From Seminibacterium arietis (GTDB taxonomy: Bacteria; Pseudomonadota; Gammaproteobacteria; Enterobacterales; Pasteurellaceae): DNA of 64,000 bases. The position numbers were made by a program, and so were the translations under genes. The notes under the pieces are model-generated. The model made no database searches. It was given only the letters and a program-made list of their open reading frames with translations, and was not told where the DNA came from. Shown here piece after piece: positions 1 to 9,666 of this stretch (positions are counted from its first letter, which is position 1; each line of letters starts with the position of its first letter). The stretch covers positions 15,953-79,952 of the forward strand of contig NZ_JBHTJN010000010.1 of assembly GCF_042675725.1 (NCBI RefSeq), written 5' to 3'.

Positions 1-821
1 TCCATCACTTGATCGCCTTCGTTTAAACGCAACAAGCCGTTATCAACAAAAACGCAGTGTAAGTTATTACCAATAGCACGATGTAATAAAAGTGCGGTAA
101 CAGATGAATCTACTCCGCCCGACAGTCCTAAAATTACTTCATCATCACCAACTTGTGCTTTAATTCGAGCTATCGCATCTTCAATAATGTTTTCCGCTGT
201 CCAATTGGTTTCACAACCACAAATATTGACGACAAAATTTTTCAATAGTTGTAAGCCACTTTTAGTGTGAGTCACTTCAGGGTGAAATTGCACGCCATAA
301 AAATGACGTTTTTCATCCGACATGGCAGCTATCGGGCAAGTAGATGTTGAGCCTGTTACTGTAAAGTGCGGTGGTAATTTAGTGACTTTATCACCATGAC
401 TCATCCAAACGTCTAGTTGAGGGTGATTATTAGCTGAAATGCCATCTTGCAGTTGTGCAAATAAACGATCTGTTGTTTGGCATTCTACAGAAGCATAGCC
501 AAATTCTCGATGTTCAGAAGGTTCTGTTAAACCGCCTAATTGCATTGCCATCGTTTGCATGCCATAACAAATACCTAACACAGGTACACCTGCATTAAAT
601 ACATATTGCGGTGCTTTAGGGCCATTTTCTTCTGTGGTGCTTTCAGGACCTCCAGAAAGAATGATCCCCGTTGGGTTAAATTCTCGGATTTGCTGTTCGC
701 TAACATCCCATGCCCAAAGTTCGCAATATACGCCAATTTCACGTATGCGACGTGCAATCAACTGAGTATATTGTGAACCAAAATCTAAAATCAGGATTTT
801 ATGGTGATGAATATTTTTCAT
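1..821 (-). CDS. guaA: GMP synthase (glutamine-hydrolysing), 3' part outside window
   Basis: Makes GMP from XMP, glutamine and ATP in the cytoplasm, the last step of guanine nucleotide synthesis. About 273 N-terminal residues are visible; the usual protein is near 525, so the C-terminal dimerisation domain lies left of the window. The visible part holds the class I glutamine amidotransferase domain (ILDFGSQYTQLIARRIRE at the N-terminus, nucleophile Cys in GICYGMQTMA, catalytic His-Pro-Glu in FHPEVTHT) followed by the start of the ATP pyrophosphatase domain with its P-loop LGLSGGVDSS. The start is the ATG at 819-821. It lies 27 bp downstream of guaB on the same strand, the usual guaBA operon. 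Seen directly; the identification is secure. Confidence 0.97.
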   Translation of the reverse strand, partial: MKNIHHHKILILDFGSQYTQLIARRIREIGVYCELWAWDVSEQQIREFNPTGIILSGGPESTTEENGPKAPQYVFNAGVPVLGICYGMQTMAMQLGGLTEPSEHREFGYASVECQTTDRLFAQLQDGISANNHPQLDVWMSHGDKVTKLPPHFTVTGSTSTCPIAAMSDEKRHFYGVQFHPEVTHTKSGLQLLKNFVVNICGCETNWTAENIIEDAIARIKAQVGDDEVILGLSGGVDSSVTALLLHRAIGNNLHCVFVDNGLLRLNEGDQVM

Positions 822-848
822 TGTTTATCTCTTTGATTACCTGTTCTA

Positions 849-2312
849 TTAACGCACTTGATAATTTGGTGCTTCTTTGGTGATAGTCACATCATGCACA
901 TGACTTTCTTTGATACCTGCCCCACTAATTTTGACAAATTGAGCTTTTGTACGTAATTCTTCGATAGTTGCACAACCTGTTAGCCCCATACAAGAACGCA
1001 ATCCCCCCATTTGTTGGTGAATTATTTCTTTCAAAAATCCTTTGTATGGAATGCGTCCTTCAATTCCCTCAGGAACTAGTTTATCTGCCGCATTATCAGA
1101 TTGAAAATAACGGTCTGATGATCCTTTCGCCATTGCTCCTAATGATCCCATGCCTCGATAAGATTTAAAGGCTCGTCCTTGATAAAGTTCAATTTCGCCA
1201 GGCGCTTCTTCTGTGCCAGCAAACATTGATCCTACCATGACACAAGATGCTCCCGCAGCAATCGCTTTTGCAATATCGCCTGAGTAGCGAATACCACCAT
1301 CTGCAATGATAGGGATGCCACGTTCTTTTAATGCTTCTGCCGCATCAGCAATGGCTGTAATCTGTGGCACGCCAACACCTGTAACAATTCGAGTAGTACA
1401 AATTGAACCTGGTCCAATACCAATTTTGACCGCACTTGCCCCCGCATCAGCTAGTGCAATCGCTCCCTCAGCTGTTGCTACATTCCCTGCGATAATAGGC
1501 AAATCAGGGTATTTTGCTCGAGTTTCACGCACACGTTGCAATACCCCCTCAGAATGACCATGAGAAGAGTCAATCAACAATACATCAACACCTGCTTTTA
1601 CAAGTGCTTCAATTCGTTCTTCATTACCAGCTCCCGCTCCTACTGCTGCACCAACACGTAAACGCCCAAAAGCATCTTTACAAGCATTCGGTTTTTGTTC
1701 TGTTTTTTGGAAGTCTTTTAGCGTAATCATGCCTTTTAATTTAAATTGATTATCTACAACTAATACTTTCTCTACTCGATGTTGGTGCATCAAACTAAAA
1801 ATTTCTTCACTCTGTGCATTTTCTTTGACCGTAACTAACCGCTCTTTTGGTGTCATTAACTGGCTGACCGTTTTGCTCATATCACGTACAAAACGAATAT
1901 CTCGTCCTGTAATAATGCCTACTAAATTATGTTCATTATCTACAACGGGGAAACTGGCAAAGCTATTTTTCTTTACAATTTCAGAGAGCTCACCTAAGGT
2001 CAATTCTGGACGAACTGTGATAGGATCAGTAACAATTCCGCTCTCAAATTTTTTCACCTTGCGAACACGATCCGCTTGACGTTCGATACTCATATTTTTA
2101 TGAATAAAACCAATACCGCCCTCTTGAGCAAGAGAAATTGCTAACTTAGTTTCTGTTACCGTGTCCATCGCTGCAGATAGCATTGGAATATTCAGACGAA
2201 TATCTTTTGTAAGTTGGGTGGATAAATCCGCTGTATTAGGTAAAACGGTGGAATGTGCTGGGACGAGGAGCACATCATCAAAAGTTAAAGCTTCTTTAAT
2301 TACTCGTAACAT
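849..2312 (-). CDS. guaB: IMP dehydrogenase
   Basis: Oxidises IMP to XMP with NAD+, the committed step to guanine nucleotides. The 487-residue protein starts MLRVIKEALTFDDVLLVPAH, the same N-terminus and length as the E. coli enzyme. An in-frame ATG seven codons upstream exists, but the start at 2312 is preferred because AAAGAGAA sits at ribosome-binding distance and matches the family start. A TIM barrel is interrupted by a tandem CBS pair (about residues 90-205); the catalytic Cys loop is seen in GIGPGSICTTRIVTGVG, and the flap has the usual Arg-Tyr. It is the first gene of a guaB-guaA operon, with guaA following after 27 bp. Confidence 0.97.
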   Translation of the reverse strand: MLRVIKEALTFDDVLLVPAHSTVLPNTADLSTQLTKDIRLNIPMLSAAMDTVTETKLAISLAQEGGIGFIHKNMSIERQADRVRKVKKFESGIVTDPITVRPELTLGELSEIVKKNSFASFPVVDNEHNLVGIITGRDIRFVRDMSKTVSQLMTPKERLVTVKENAQSEEIFSLMHQHRVEKVLVVDNQFKLKGMITLKDFQKTEQKPNACKDAFGRLRVGAAVGAGAGNEERIEALVKAGVDVLLIDSSHGHSEGVLQRVRETRAKYPDLPIIAGNVATAEGAIALADAGASAVKIGIGPGSICTTRIVTGVGVPQITAIADAAEALKERGIPIIADGGIRYSGDIAKAIAAGASCVMVGSMFAGTEEAPGEIELYQGRAFKSYRGMGSLGAMAKGSSDRYFQSDNAADKLVPEGIEGRIPYKGFLKEIIHQQMGGLRSCMGLTGCATIEELRTKAQFVKISGAGIKESHVHDVTITKEAPNYQVR

Positions 2313-2469
2313 AGTGCAATATTCTCTTTTCAAAATAAAATAAGGATAAAAATATTGCGGTGGGATTATACAGATTTTACTTCCGTTTGAAAATTAGTTT
2401 TTTTAATTATTTTAAGGAATTCAAATTTATGATAAAAATGATAATTAAAATCCATATTCGAGAAATAAA

Positions 2470-3399
2470 ATGGAAAACTTATTAAATATACTTGCTGATT
2501 GCAAGCCTCATTCTATGCCAAATTTAACCGCACTTTTAACCAAAACGCCGCAGCAAATTGAACAATCAATTATTGCTCTGCAAAAATTAGGGCTAAATAT
2601 TAAAGTTGATACTATTGGCGTTCACTTACAACCTCAATTGGATTTACTTGATTTTCAAAGAATTTCTACCGCACTTTCAACTAAACATATCTTTATTAAG
2701 TCAGTGGTTGATTCAACTAACGCCTTTTTATTTAGGAATCTAAATCAGCTAAAAAAAGGTGATTTTTGCATCGCAGAGTATCAAACTGCTGGGCGTGGTC
2801 GACGTGGACGACAATGGTTTTCACCTTTTGCAGGGCAAATTATGCTTAGTGTTTATTGGAATTTTGCTCCAAACATATTAATTAACGGTCTAAGTTCTGT
2901 TGTTGGTATTGCTATTGCTGAAGCGTTGAATCATGTGACTAATAATAAAGTGCGGTTAAAATGGCCAAATGATTTGCTACTCGATGGACGTAAACTTGGA
3001 GGCATTCTAATTGAACTTGCACATCAACATAATGGATTACTTAACGTTATCATCGGTTTTGGGATTAATCTTTCAATTGGTTCAAAACAACAAATAGATC
3101 AACCTTGGGCTGAATTGATTGAAGTGTTGCCTCAACTTGATCGTAATCAGTTAATTATTGAAATTATGAATAATTTATACCAAACGTTGCCTCTTTTTGA
3201 ACAAAATGGATTTAGTTTTTTTCGTCAAAAATGGATTGAACTTGATGCCTTTTTAGAGCAGCCAATTAAAGTGATCAGCGAAAAGTCTGAAATTCAAGGA
3301 ATTTCACAAGGCGTTGATAATAATGGATTTTTATTAGTTTCTACAAAAAATGGATTATTATCGTTCAATGCTGGAGAAGTTTCTTTACGGAAACAGTAA
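2470..3399 (+). CDS. birA: Bifunctional biotin ligase / biotin operon repressor BirA
   Basis: Activates biotin to biotinyl-5'-AMP and transfers it to the acceptor lysine of the acetyl-CoA carboxylase carrier protein; the long form also represses biotin genes. At 309 residues it has the N-terminal winged-helix segment (about 1-65), the central catalytic domain with the biotinyl-AMP loop GRGRRGRQW (near residue 110) and KWPNDLLLDGRKLGGILIE, and the small C-terminal beta domain. The DNA-binding part implies the repressor role is kept, though no bio genes are in this window. It is divergent from guaB across about 157 bp. A strong stem-loop follows the stop codon. Confidence 0.95.
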   Translation: MENLLNILADCKPHSMPNLTALLTKTPQQIEQSIIALQKLGLNIKVDTIGVHLQPQLDLLDFQRISTALSTKHIFIKSVVDSTNAFLFRNLNQLKKGDFCIAEYQTAGRGRRGRQWFSPFAGQIMLSVYWNFAPNILINGLSSVVGIAIAEALNHVTNNKVRLKWPNDLLLDGRKLGGILIELAHQHNGLLNVIIGFGINLSIGSKQQIDQPWAELIEVLPQLDRNQLIIEIMNNLYQTLPLFEQNGFSFFRQKWIELDAFLEQPIKVISEKSEIQGISQGVDNNGFLLVSTKNGLLSFNAGEVSLRKQ

Positions 3400-3409
3400 G
3401 AGGTTGAAT

Positions 3410-3447
3410 AACAAGATCGGAGAAAAATCCGATCTTGTTACCGCACT
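3410..3447. terminator. Bidirectional terminator between birA and nhaA
   Basis: A perfect 12-bp stem (3410-3421 with 3428-3439) has a 6-nt loop. An uptake-signal core and a T tract follow on the + strand, and A residues precede it for the opposite direction. It sits between convergent birA and nhaA and could serve both. Confidence 0.85.
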
Positions 3448-3450
3448 TTT

Positions 3451-4644
3451 TTAATTTGATGTTTGTAGTTTGTTTTTTTCTTTTGCTGGAGTGAAAATTC
3501 GCAATAAAATATAACCAGCAATCGCAGATAAGCCTGACCCAATTAAAATGCCAAGACGAGCAAAAGCCGTTAATTCACTGTTACTTTGATCTGCAAAAGC
3601 TAATCCAGCTAAAAACATTGACATAGTAAAGCCGATTCCACATAACACTGCAATAGCAAAAATTTGTTTGAAATTAATACCTTCCGATAATTTTGCAATT
3701 TTTAATTTCACTGCGATATAACTGAATAGGAAAACGCCAAGCGGTTTGCCAATCAATAGCCCCAAGGTCACGCCTAAAGTCAATGGTGATGTTAAAGCAT
3801 TCCAACCAATATTTGACAGCGATACTCCTGCATTACAGAAAGCAAATAACGGTAGTATCATAAAAGAACACCAAGGTGCTAGAACATGTTCCATGTCATG
3901 TAATGGCTCTCTGCCATCTTTGCTTTTTAATGGCACACAAAAACCAATAATTACTCCTGCCAATGTTGCATGAACGCCCGATTTTAAGACAGAAACCCAT
4001 AAAATTAAGCCCAATATGCTATAGGCGGTTAAGCTACTTACATTAAATCGATTTAATAATACTAATCCTATAATTGCGGTTGCCGCCAGCACTAGTGCTT
4101 CTGGACTTAATTCATTAGAGAAAAAGACTGCAATAACAATAATTGCCCCTAAGTCATCAATAATGGCTAATGCTAATAAAAATATTTTTAATGCAAAAGG
4201 TATCCGACTACCTAATAATCCTAATACACCTAAAGCAAAGGCTATATCAGTTGCCATAGGGATTGCCCATCCTTCTTGATAGGGAGAGGACTGATTGATA
4301 AACCAATAGATCAATGCAGGTACAATCATTCCACCTAATGCCCCAATTGCAGGAAAAATTGCTCGTTGATAGCTAGAAATCGCCCCTACCAATAATTCTC
4401 GTTTTACTTCAAGCCCCACTAGTACAAAAAAAATCGCCATAAAACCATCATTCACCCACATTAACAATGGCTTATTTATTTCTACTAATGAGCCTAGTTT
4501 AACAATCACAGGAGCATCAAGAAAATCAAAATAAAGCTGACTAAAAGGGGTGTTTGCCCAAAGAACTGCAAAAGCGGCAAAGAATAACAAAACAATGCCG
4601 CCTGTAGCCTCTAACTTCATAAAATAACGTATTTGCTGTATCAT
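3451..4644 (-). CDS. nhaA: Na+/H+ antiporter NhaA
   Basis: Inner-membrane antiporter that exports Na+ in exchange for H+ for sodium and alkaline pH tolerance. It has 397 residues and about twelve hydrophobic segments. The functional acidic residues are present at the same numbers as in E. coli NhaA: Asp133 in PMATDIAFALG and the pair Asp163-Asp164 in LAIIDDLGAI. The ATG start at 4644 is preceded by AGGAAAG. It is monocistronic and convergent with birA. No nhaR-type regulator is seen next to it. Confidence 0.97.
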   Translation of the reverse strand: MIQQIRYFMKLEATGGIVLLFFAAFAVLWANTPFSQLYFDFLDAPVIVKLGSLVEINKPLLMWVNDGFMAIFFVLVGLEVKRELLVGAISSYQRAIFPAIGALGGMIVPALIYWFINQSSPYQEGWAIPMATDIAFALGVLGLLGSRIPFALKIFLLALAIIDDLGAIIVIAVFFSNELSPEALVLAATAIIGLVLLNRFNVSSLTAYSILGLILWVSVLKSGVHATLAGVIIGFCVPLKSKDGREPLHDMEHVLAPWCSFMILPLFAFCNAGVSLSNIGWNALTSPLTLGVTLGLLIGKPLGVFLFSYIAVKLKIAKLSEGINFKQIFAIAVLCGIGFTMSMFLAGLAFADQSNSELTAFARLGILIGSGLSAIAGYILLRIFTPAKEKNKLQTSN

Positions 4645-4777
4645 TTTCTTTCCTGTTTAAAATTAAAATATAAAATTTTTTACACAAAATTTACTTTCAT
4701 GTCAATATAAATAAAAATTTAACGTTTATTTAAAATGTATTTTATTTTCAATAAATTTAACCGCACTTTCTTGAAAT

Positions 4778-6127
4778 TTATAATTGATGATAAACTTTTA
4801 TTGCATGTGCATCAGACATACCTGCGATATAATCACAAATAACTCTTTTTTTGTCTCTTTCTGTCGCATTTTTCCAACGTAATGCTGTATTATTAGGTAA
4901 TAGACGCTCTGGATCACTTTCAAATATGCTAAACATTTCAGTTAAAATTCGTTGTCCTTTGTATTCAATTCGCTGTGTTTGTACATTTTTAATCACATAT
5001 TTCCATACGAATTTTTTGAAAATATCAAGTACCTCAATTACTTCTTCTGGTAGTTCAGCGTTATATCTCAATAAAGGATCGGTGAAATTCTCTAGTATTT
5101 TCCACCGCACATGAGTGATGAAAAAGTTGACTAATGCTCCCACTGCATTTTTACGTTTGTAATGTTTATCAGAAAAAAGTTTATCGGTGAGATCTTCTGC
5201 ATTCCGTCTAATCCAATCTGATTGACAATTTTTTAATTTTTCAACAGCTTCCTGCCATTGATGTCGATTGACAACACCAACAACTACTGCATCTTCTAAA
5301 TCATGCACGCCATAAGCAATATCATCTGCTAATTCCATAATGCTACAATCTAATGATTTATAAAGCGTTTTTAATGTGTCTGTTGAACTCTCTCTTTGTT
5401 GCTTAAATTGCGTAAATAAACAACGGTCTGTTTCTGATAGCGGTTCTAGTAGCCAATTGAACATGCCTTGATCATCGCGGAATAAGCCTTTACCTGGTTT
5501 CCAATCAGCAATTTTAACATAACGAGATTGATCCTTTTCTAATTCAATATATTGGTATTGTGGAGAGGAAAGATCTAAAATGGCTGGATATTTTACAATG
5601 CCTAATAAAGTACGACGAGTTAAATTCATCCCCGCTTTTTCAGTATAAGGCTCTAATTTTGTCAGTAATCGAAAAGTTTGAGCATTGCCTTCAAAACCGC
5701 CATGAGCATGCATCATATAGTTTAATGCAACTTCTCCCCCGTGACCAAAAGGTGGGTGCCCAATATCATGAGCAAAACATAGGCTTTCGATAAGTTCATT
5801 AGTTGGCAACAACGGCTTTAAATTTTTTTGTAACGGTAAAATATCCATTCCCAGTTGATAAGAGAGCGTAGCAAATGCCTCGCTAAATTTAAGTTGTGAA
5901 ACTAAACTACTACCAATTTGAGCGGTCTCCAAAGAATGGGTTAACCGAGTACGATAAAAATCATTTTCACCTACAGCATGAATTTGCGTTTTTGCTTGTA
6001 AACAACGAAAGGCTGCACTATGTAAGATTCGTCCACGATCTCGACAAAAAGGAGGTCTATGATCTTTTTCTCGTGGTGAATCTTCAATAAAACGCATATA
6101 CCAAGCAGGATTGATCTGATTTTTCAT
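4778..6127 (-). CDS. dgt: dGTP triphosphohydrolase-like HD-domain protein
   Basis: Deoxyguanosinetriphosphate triphosphohydrolase-like protein that would cleave dNTPs to deoxynucleosides plus triphosphate. The 449 residues contain the HD metal site: His65 in RLTHSLETAQ, His120-Asp121 in CFAHDIGHPPFGHGGE, and a later Asp in ELADDIAYGVHDLEDAV. Length and the HDIGHPPFGH motif fit the shorter dGTPase-like subfamily and not E. coli Dgt (about 505 residues), so the exact substrate is uncertain. Members of this enzyme class can restrict phage by depleting dNTPs; that is family knowledge, and nothing else here marks a defence locus. It has a good Shine-Dalgarno (GAGGAC) and lies 7 bp downstream of lrgB on the same strand. 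Confidence 0.88.
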   Translation of the reverse strand: MKNQINPAWYMRFIEDSPREKDHRPPFCRDRGRILHSAAFRCLQAKTQIHAVGENDFYRTRLTHSLETAQIGSSLVSQLKFSEAFATLSYQLGMDILPLQKNLKPLLPTNELIESLCFAHDIGHPPFGHGGEVALNYMMHAHGGFEGNAQTFRLLTKLEPYTEKAGMNLTRRTLLGIVKYPAILDLSSPQYQYIELEKDQSRYVKIADWKPGKGLFRDDQGMFNWLLEPLSETDRCLFTQFKQQRESSTDTLKTLYKSLDCSIMELADDIAYGVHDLEDAVVVGVVNRHQWQEAVEKLKNCQSDWIRRNAEDLTDKLFSDKHYKRKNAVGALVNFFITHVRWKILENFTDPLLRYNAELPEEVIEVLDIFKKFVWKYVIKNVQTQRIEYKGQRILTEMFSIFESDPERLLPNNTALRWKNATERDKKRVICDYIAGMSDAHAIKVYHQL

Positions 6128-6134
6128 ATTGTCC

Positions 6135-6821
6135 TCACGTCACTAGAAGATAAATCATTTTAAATACCAAAGGTGCAAAAACTGAACTGATGATACCGCA
6201 TAATACTAGAGAAATCGAACTATAACTGCCAGCTTTCTGATCTACTTCCATGCATGACACTGTACCCAACACGTGAGAGACAGCCCCTATAGATAATCCA
6301 ATTGCTTGAGAGTGTTTTAATTTTATTTTTTTTAAGATTAAGTAGCCAAATATAGAACCCTGTAATCCAGCAATAACTACACTAACCGCAGTAATTGCGG
6401 GTATTCCCCCCATATTTTCTGCTATAGACATTGCGATCGGCGTAGTGACTGATTTAGGTAAAACTGTAACAAGCATTTCAGGTGTTGCACCTAATAACCA
6501 AGCTAATATCGCTCCTGTAGTCATCGATAATAACGATGCCACTAATGTCACCGATAAAATAATTTTCCATTGTGGGATAATTTGACGTAATTGCTCATAT
6601 AAAGGCAGAGCCAATGCTACCACACTCACACCAAGCAAATTATTCAGTAACGAATTACCTTTCATATAATCATCATAAGGAATTCCACTGATAGATAAAA
6701 ATACAACTAATATCAATACGGTCAAAATAAAAGTGTTAAAAACAATAGATTTCCATCGTTTACTAATTTGCAATGCGACCCAAAATGCAACAAGTGTAAG
6801 CAAAGAATAACAATAAATCAT
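6135..6821 (-). CDS. lrgB: LrgB/YohK family membrane protein
   Basis: Partner of LrgA in the holin-like CidAB/LrgAB/YohJK systems, implicated in murein hydrolase control or in export of pyruvate and glycolate-type metabolites. The 228-residue protein is almost all hydrophobic, with about six membrane segments and the family signature region LLGATPEMLVTVLPKSVTTPIAMSIAE-like (split here: TPEMLVTVLPKSVTTP then IAMSIAENMGGIPA). Its start overlaps the stop of lrgA by 4 bp, showing translational coupling. The role in Gram-negative bacteria is not settled; the family assignment is firm. Confidence 0.9.
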   Translation of the reverse strand: MIYCYSLLTLVAFWVALQISKRWKSIVFNTFILTVLILVVFLSISGIPYDDYMKGNSLLNNLLGVSVVALALPLYEQLRQIIPQWKIILSVTLVASLLSMTTGAILAWLLGATPEMLVTVLPKSVTTPIAMSIAENMGGIPAITAVSVVIAGLQGSIFGYLILKKIKLKHSQAIGLSIGAVSHVLGTVSCMEVDQKAGSYSSISLVLCGIISSVFAPLVFKMIYLLVT

Positions 6822-7237
6822 AGTACTCTCTCAATTTTTGCTCGTTTTTTTAATATTTTTTTACGTAGTCCACTAAAAGAGGATCGAAAAAACAACCTAT
6901 CTGCCATTAAACCAATAAAAATTAGAGTAATACAGGTACTAATAACGTTCGGAATTAATAAAATATTTGCTTTAGCTATTAATAAGTCTTGGTATTTGAT
7001 TATACCTACACTGACAGGGACAAATAATACCGCCATGTATTTCAGTAATAAAGTTGCCCCAGAAAATACCCAATGAGGCTTAATTACTTTTGTGACTAAT
7101 CCAAAAAATAATAGAAATAGCCCCCAAATACTATCTGGTATTCCCAAAGGAATGAAATGTGCAATCCAACTACCTAAATACAGCATCACGTAAAGTATAA
7201 TAAAAGAGTGTAATAACTGAAAAATCCGTTGTTTCAT
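6818..7237 (-). CDS. lrgA: LrgA/YohJ (CidA) family holin-like protein
   Basis: Small holin-like inner-membrane protein of 139 residues with four predicted membrane spans and a basic C-terminal tail (RKKILKKRAK). The segment IPLGIPDSIWGLFLLF matches the family core. It is the upstream member of an lrgA-lrgB pair with a 4-bp overlap. It is divergent from the nuclease gene, which starts 113 bp away; the intergenic region is very AT-rich. The function is inferred from the family only. Confidence 0.9.
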   Translation of the reverse strand: MKQRIFQLLHSFIILYVMLYLGSWIAHFIPLGIPDSIWGLFLLFFGLVTKVIKPHWVFSGATLLLKYMAVLFVPVSVGIIKYQDLLIAKANILLIPNVISTCITLIFIGLMADRLFFRSSFSGLRKKILKKRAKIERVL

Positions 7238-7349
7238 GATGAATTCAATTTTTATGATAAAAAATACAAAATAATTTTACTCTCATTTTTTTATTTATGA
7301 GCTAATTTTTGCTAAAATAATCGTGTTTTGGTAATAATTCTTTATAAAA

Positions 7350-7862
7350 ATGTTGAAAAAATATATCTCTTTTATTTTACTGTTATTACTTGTTACGCTT
7401 CCTGCTCAAGCTACAAGTCGCAGTATAACTTGTCTAGCAGTTAGCATTACTGATGGCGATACATTTACTTGTTTATTAGAAAATAATAAACAAATTAAAA
7501 TTCGATTAGCAGAAATTGATGCACCTGAAAAAAAACAACCTTTCGGTAAAAAATCAAAGCAAGCATTAGCACGATATATTCATAAAAAGAAAGTGAAGCT
7601 TGTCATTTTTGGCTATGATCGCTATCAGCGTACGTTAGCCACTGTTTATGATCAAAATGATGAGAATATAAACTTAAAAATGGTACAATCTGGTATGGCA
7701 TGGGCTTACAAAAAATACGTTAGAAATCCTGTTTATATTCAAGCTCAACAAAACGCTAAACGAAAAGAAGTTGGACTTTGGCAAGATAAAAATCCTATTC
7801 CACCAGAACAGTGGCGTAAGCAGCAAAGGTTACTACATGAAAATCAATACTATGCCCTTTGA
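7350..7862 (+). CDS. Secreted thermonuclease-family nuclease
   Basis: Staphylococcal nuclease-like (SNase/OB-fold) protein of 170 residues with an N-terminal signal peptide (MLKKYISFILLLLLVTLPAQA), so probably periplasmic or secreted. The catalytic pattern is present: Asp and Thr in SITDGDTFTC, Arg in IRLAEIDAPE, and a downstream Arg in YDRYQRTLATVY. It probably cleaves DNA or RNA with Ca2+. The gene end overlaps the start of csdA by about 26 bp, so the two are likely co-transcribed although their functions are unrelated; the same neighbours occur in H. influenzae as I recall. Confidence 0.9.
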   Translation: MLKKYISFILLLLLVTLPAQATSRSITCLAVSITDGDTFTCLLENNKQIKIRLAEIDAPEKKQPFGKKSKQALARYIHKKKVKLVIFGYDRYQRTLATVYDQNDENINLKMVQSGMAWAYKKYVRNPVYIQAQQNAKRKEVGLWQDKNPIPPEQWRKQQRLLHENQYYAL

Positions 7863-9054
7863 TAACGTCAAATTCCGACAACAATTCCCGTATTTTCAGC
7901 AAGAAAATACGGCTGTTTATTTAGATAGTGCAGCGACGACGCTAAAACCACAAGTGTTAATTGATGCTACCACAGATTTTTATCTGCTTGGTGGATCAGT
8001 ACATCGCAGTCAATATGAAGAAAAACAGACCGCACTTTACGAGCAGGCTCGAACTCAAGTGAAAGAATTAATTCATGCTGAAAGTGAAAATGCTGTCATT
8101 TGGACTTCAGGCTGTACTCATGGGATCAATTTAGTTGCTAACGGTTTACTGCATCAATTTTGTCCACAAGATGAGATTATTATCACTACAGCAGAACACC
8201 ATGCAAACTTTGTACCTTGGCAGCAACTAGCTAAAAAGAGCGGTGCAAAATTAGTAATTCTACCAGTCGAAAAAGATGGAATGATTGATGAGCAAGCATT
8301 AGCTCAAGTGCTAAACTCTCGGACTAAACTCGTTGCTTTGAATTGGGTTTCTAATATAACAGGGACAAAGCAATCTATCGCTTCACTGATTCCGTTAATT
8401 CGTCAAAAAAGCACCGCACTTGTGCTAGTTGATGCAGCTCAAGCAATTTGTCATTTTCCTATTGATCTGCAAACAGCAGACATTGATTTCATCAGTTTTT
8501 CCGCACATAAGTTCTATGGTCCTACTGGATTAGGAGTACTAAGTGGAAAACTCACTGCACTTGAACAGCTTCAACCATTAATGTTTGGTGGGAAAATGGT
8601 TGAACAAGTATCAAATTCAACTAGCCGCTTCAGTAAGTTACCTTACCGTCTCGAAGCTGGTACGCCGAATACAGCTGCTGTGATTGTTTTTTGTGCTGTG
8701 CTAACATGGTTTCGTCAATGGGATCAAATTGCAATGGAGAAATATACGCAATCATTGGCAAAACAAATTGTCACTCGATTACAAAATTACGCTCTTTGTC
8801 GCATTTTTAGCTCGCCTCAAAGCTCAATATTAAGTTTTGTTTTTGAACATATCGAAAACAGCGATTTAGCTACATTATTGGCTGAACAAAATATCGCAAT
8901 ACGAGTCGGTAAACACTGTGCTGAACCTTACATCAATCACCTAAATTTACAAGGAACACTACGCATTTCTCTCGCACCTTACAATAACCAACAAGATATT
9001 GACAATTTTTTTACTGCACTTGATAAAGCTCTTAGCTTATTGGAGATAGAATGA
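7837..9054 (+). CDS. csdA: Cysteine desulfurase / cysteine sulfinate desulfinase CsdA
   Basis: PLP enzyme that removes sulfur from cysteine and passes it to CsdE, providing a second sulfur donor beside IscS. The PLP lysine is in SFSAHKFYGPTGLG and the persulfide-forming cysteine in RVGKHCAEPY. I place the start at 7837 (MKINTMPFDN) because AAAGG lies 7 nt upstream; an ATG at 7852 is the alternative, and the frame open further upstream runs inside the nuclease gene. That gives about 405 residues, the usual group II length. It overlaps csdE by 4 bp. Confidence 0.92.
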   Translation: MKINTMPFDNVKFRQQFPYFQQENTAVYLDSAATTLKPQVLIDATTDFYLLGGSVHRSQYEEKQTALYEQARTQVKELIHAESENAVIWTSGCTHGINLVANGLLHQFCPQDEIIITTAEHHANFVPWQQLAKKSGAKLVILPVEKDGMIDEQALAQVLNSRTKLVALNWVSNITGTKQSIASLIPLIRQKSTALVLVDAAQAICHFPIDLQTADIDFISFSAHKFYGPTGLGVLSGKLTALEQLQPLMFGGKMVEQVSNSTSRFSKLPYRLEAGTPNTAAVIVFCAVLTWFRQWDQIAMEKYTQSLAKQIVTRLQNYALCRIFSSPQSSILSFVFEHIENSDLATLLAEQNIAIRVGKHCAEPYINHLNLQGTLRISLAPYNNQQDIDNFFTALDKALSLLEIE

Positions 9055-9440
9055 TAAAAAAACTAGCATCGGCTTCTCATTGGGAGGAGCGTTATCGCTT
9101 AATTATTCAATTTAGTAAACAATTACCACGACCAACAGAACAAGATTTAAATCAAATGCACTCTATTTCAGGCTGTGAGGCAAAACTTTGGTTTGGTTTT
9201 AATCAACAAGATAGCGGTGTTTTTCTCTTTCAAGCGTACAGCGAAGCACGTATCATTAACGGCTTGCTTTGGATCTTATTACAAGAAATCAATGGAAAAA
9301 CTGCTCAACAACTGGCAAATTTTAACTTAATTCATTATTTTTCTGATTTAGGTATTACTCAACGGCTAAGTACAACTCGCTTAAATGGTTTAAAACAAAT
9401 TGAAACAATCATTCAAAATTTAGTAAAAAAACAGCATTAA
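9051..9440 (+). CDS. csdE: SufE-family sulfur acceptor CsdE
   Basis: Accepts the persulfide from CsdA and stimulates its activity. The 129-residue SufE fold has the acceptor cysteine in HSISGCEAKLWFGF. The start codon overlaps the csdA stop by 4 bp, the usual coupled csdA-csdE arrangement. Assigning it to CsdE and not SufE rests on the CsdA neighbour and the lack of any suf gene cluster nearby. Confidence 0.9.
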   Translation: MIKKLASASHWEERYRLIIQFSKQLPRPTEQDLNQMHSISGCEAKLWFGFNQQDSGVFLFQAYSEARIINGLLWILLQEINGKTAQQLANFNLIHYFSDLGITQRLSTTRLNGLKQIETIIQNLVKKQH

Positions 9441-9666
9441 CTCATACCGCTATCGTTTACAACGTGTATCATTCATATCACTATAGATAGTTTTAGAGCA
9501 AATTTTATTACGAATTATTATTATCTATAATTCTTTAACAATAACAATTATTATTTAAAATAACCTTTAAAATTAATAAGTTATAAACATTTATACTTGC
9601 ATAAAGTTCAAAGTGCGGTTAAACTGTATTCAATTTTATTCGTCCACTTATAGAGAGGATTACGCC

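Noticed and set aside
4778..6127. Phage-defence locus based on the dGTPase-like protein
   Set aside because: The enzyme class can restrict phage, but here it is beside lrgAB and nhaA with no other defence gene, so a housekeeping role is equally likely.
6135..7237. Programmed lysis or toxin system (lrgAB)
   Set aside because: The holin-like role is described mainly for Gram-positive bacteria; in this setting there is no murein hydrolase gene nearby.
9480..9600. Fur box before the ferritin genes
   Set aside because: The AT-rich stretch contains ATTATTATT-like pieces, but no arrangement close to the 19-bp consensus; too many chance matches in such sequence.
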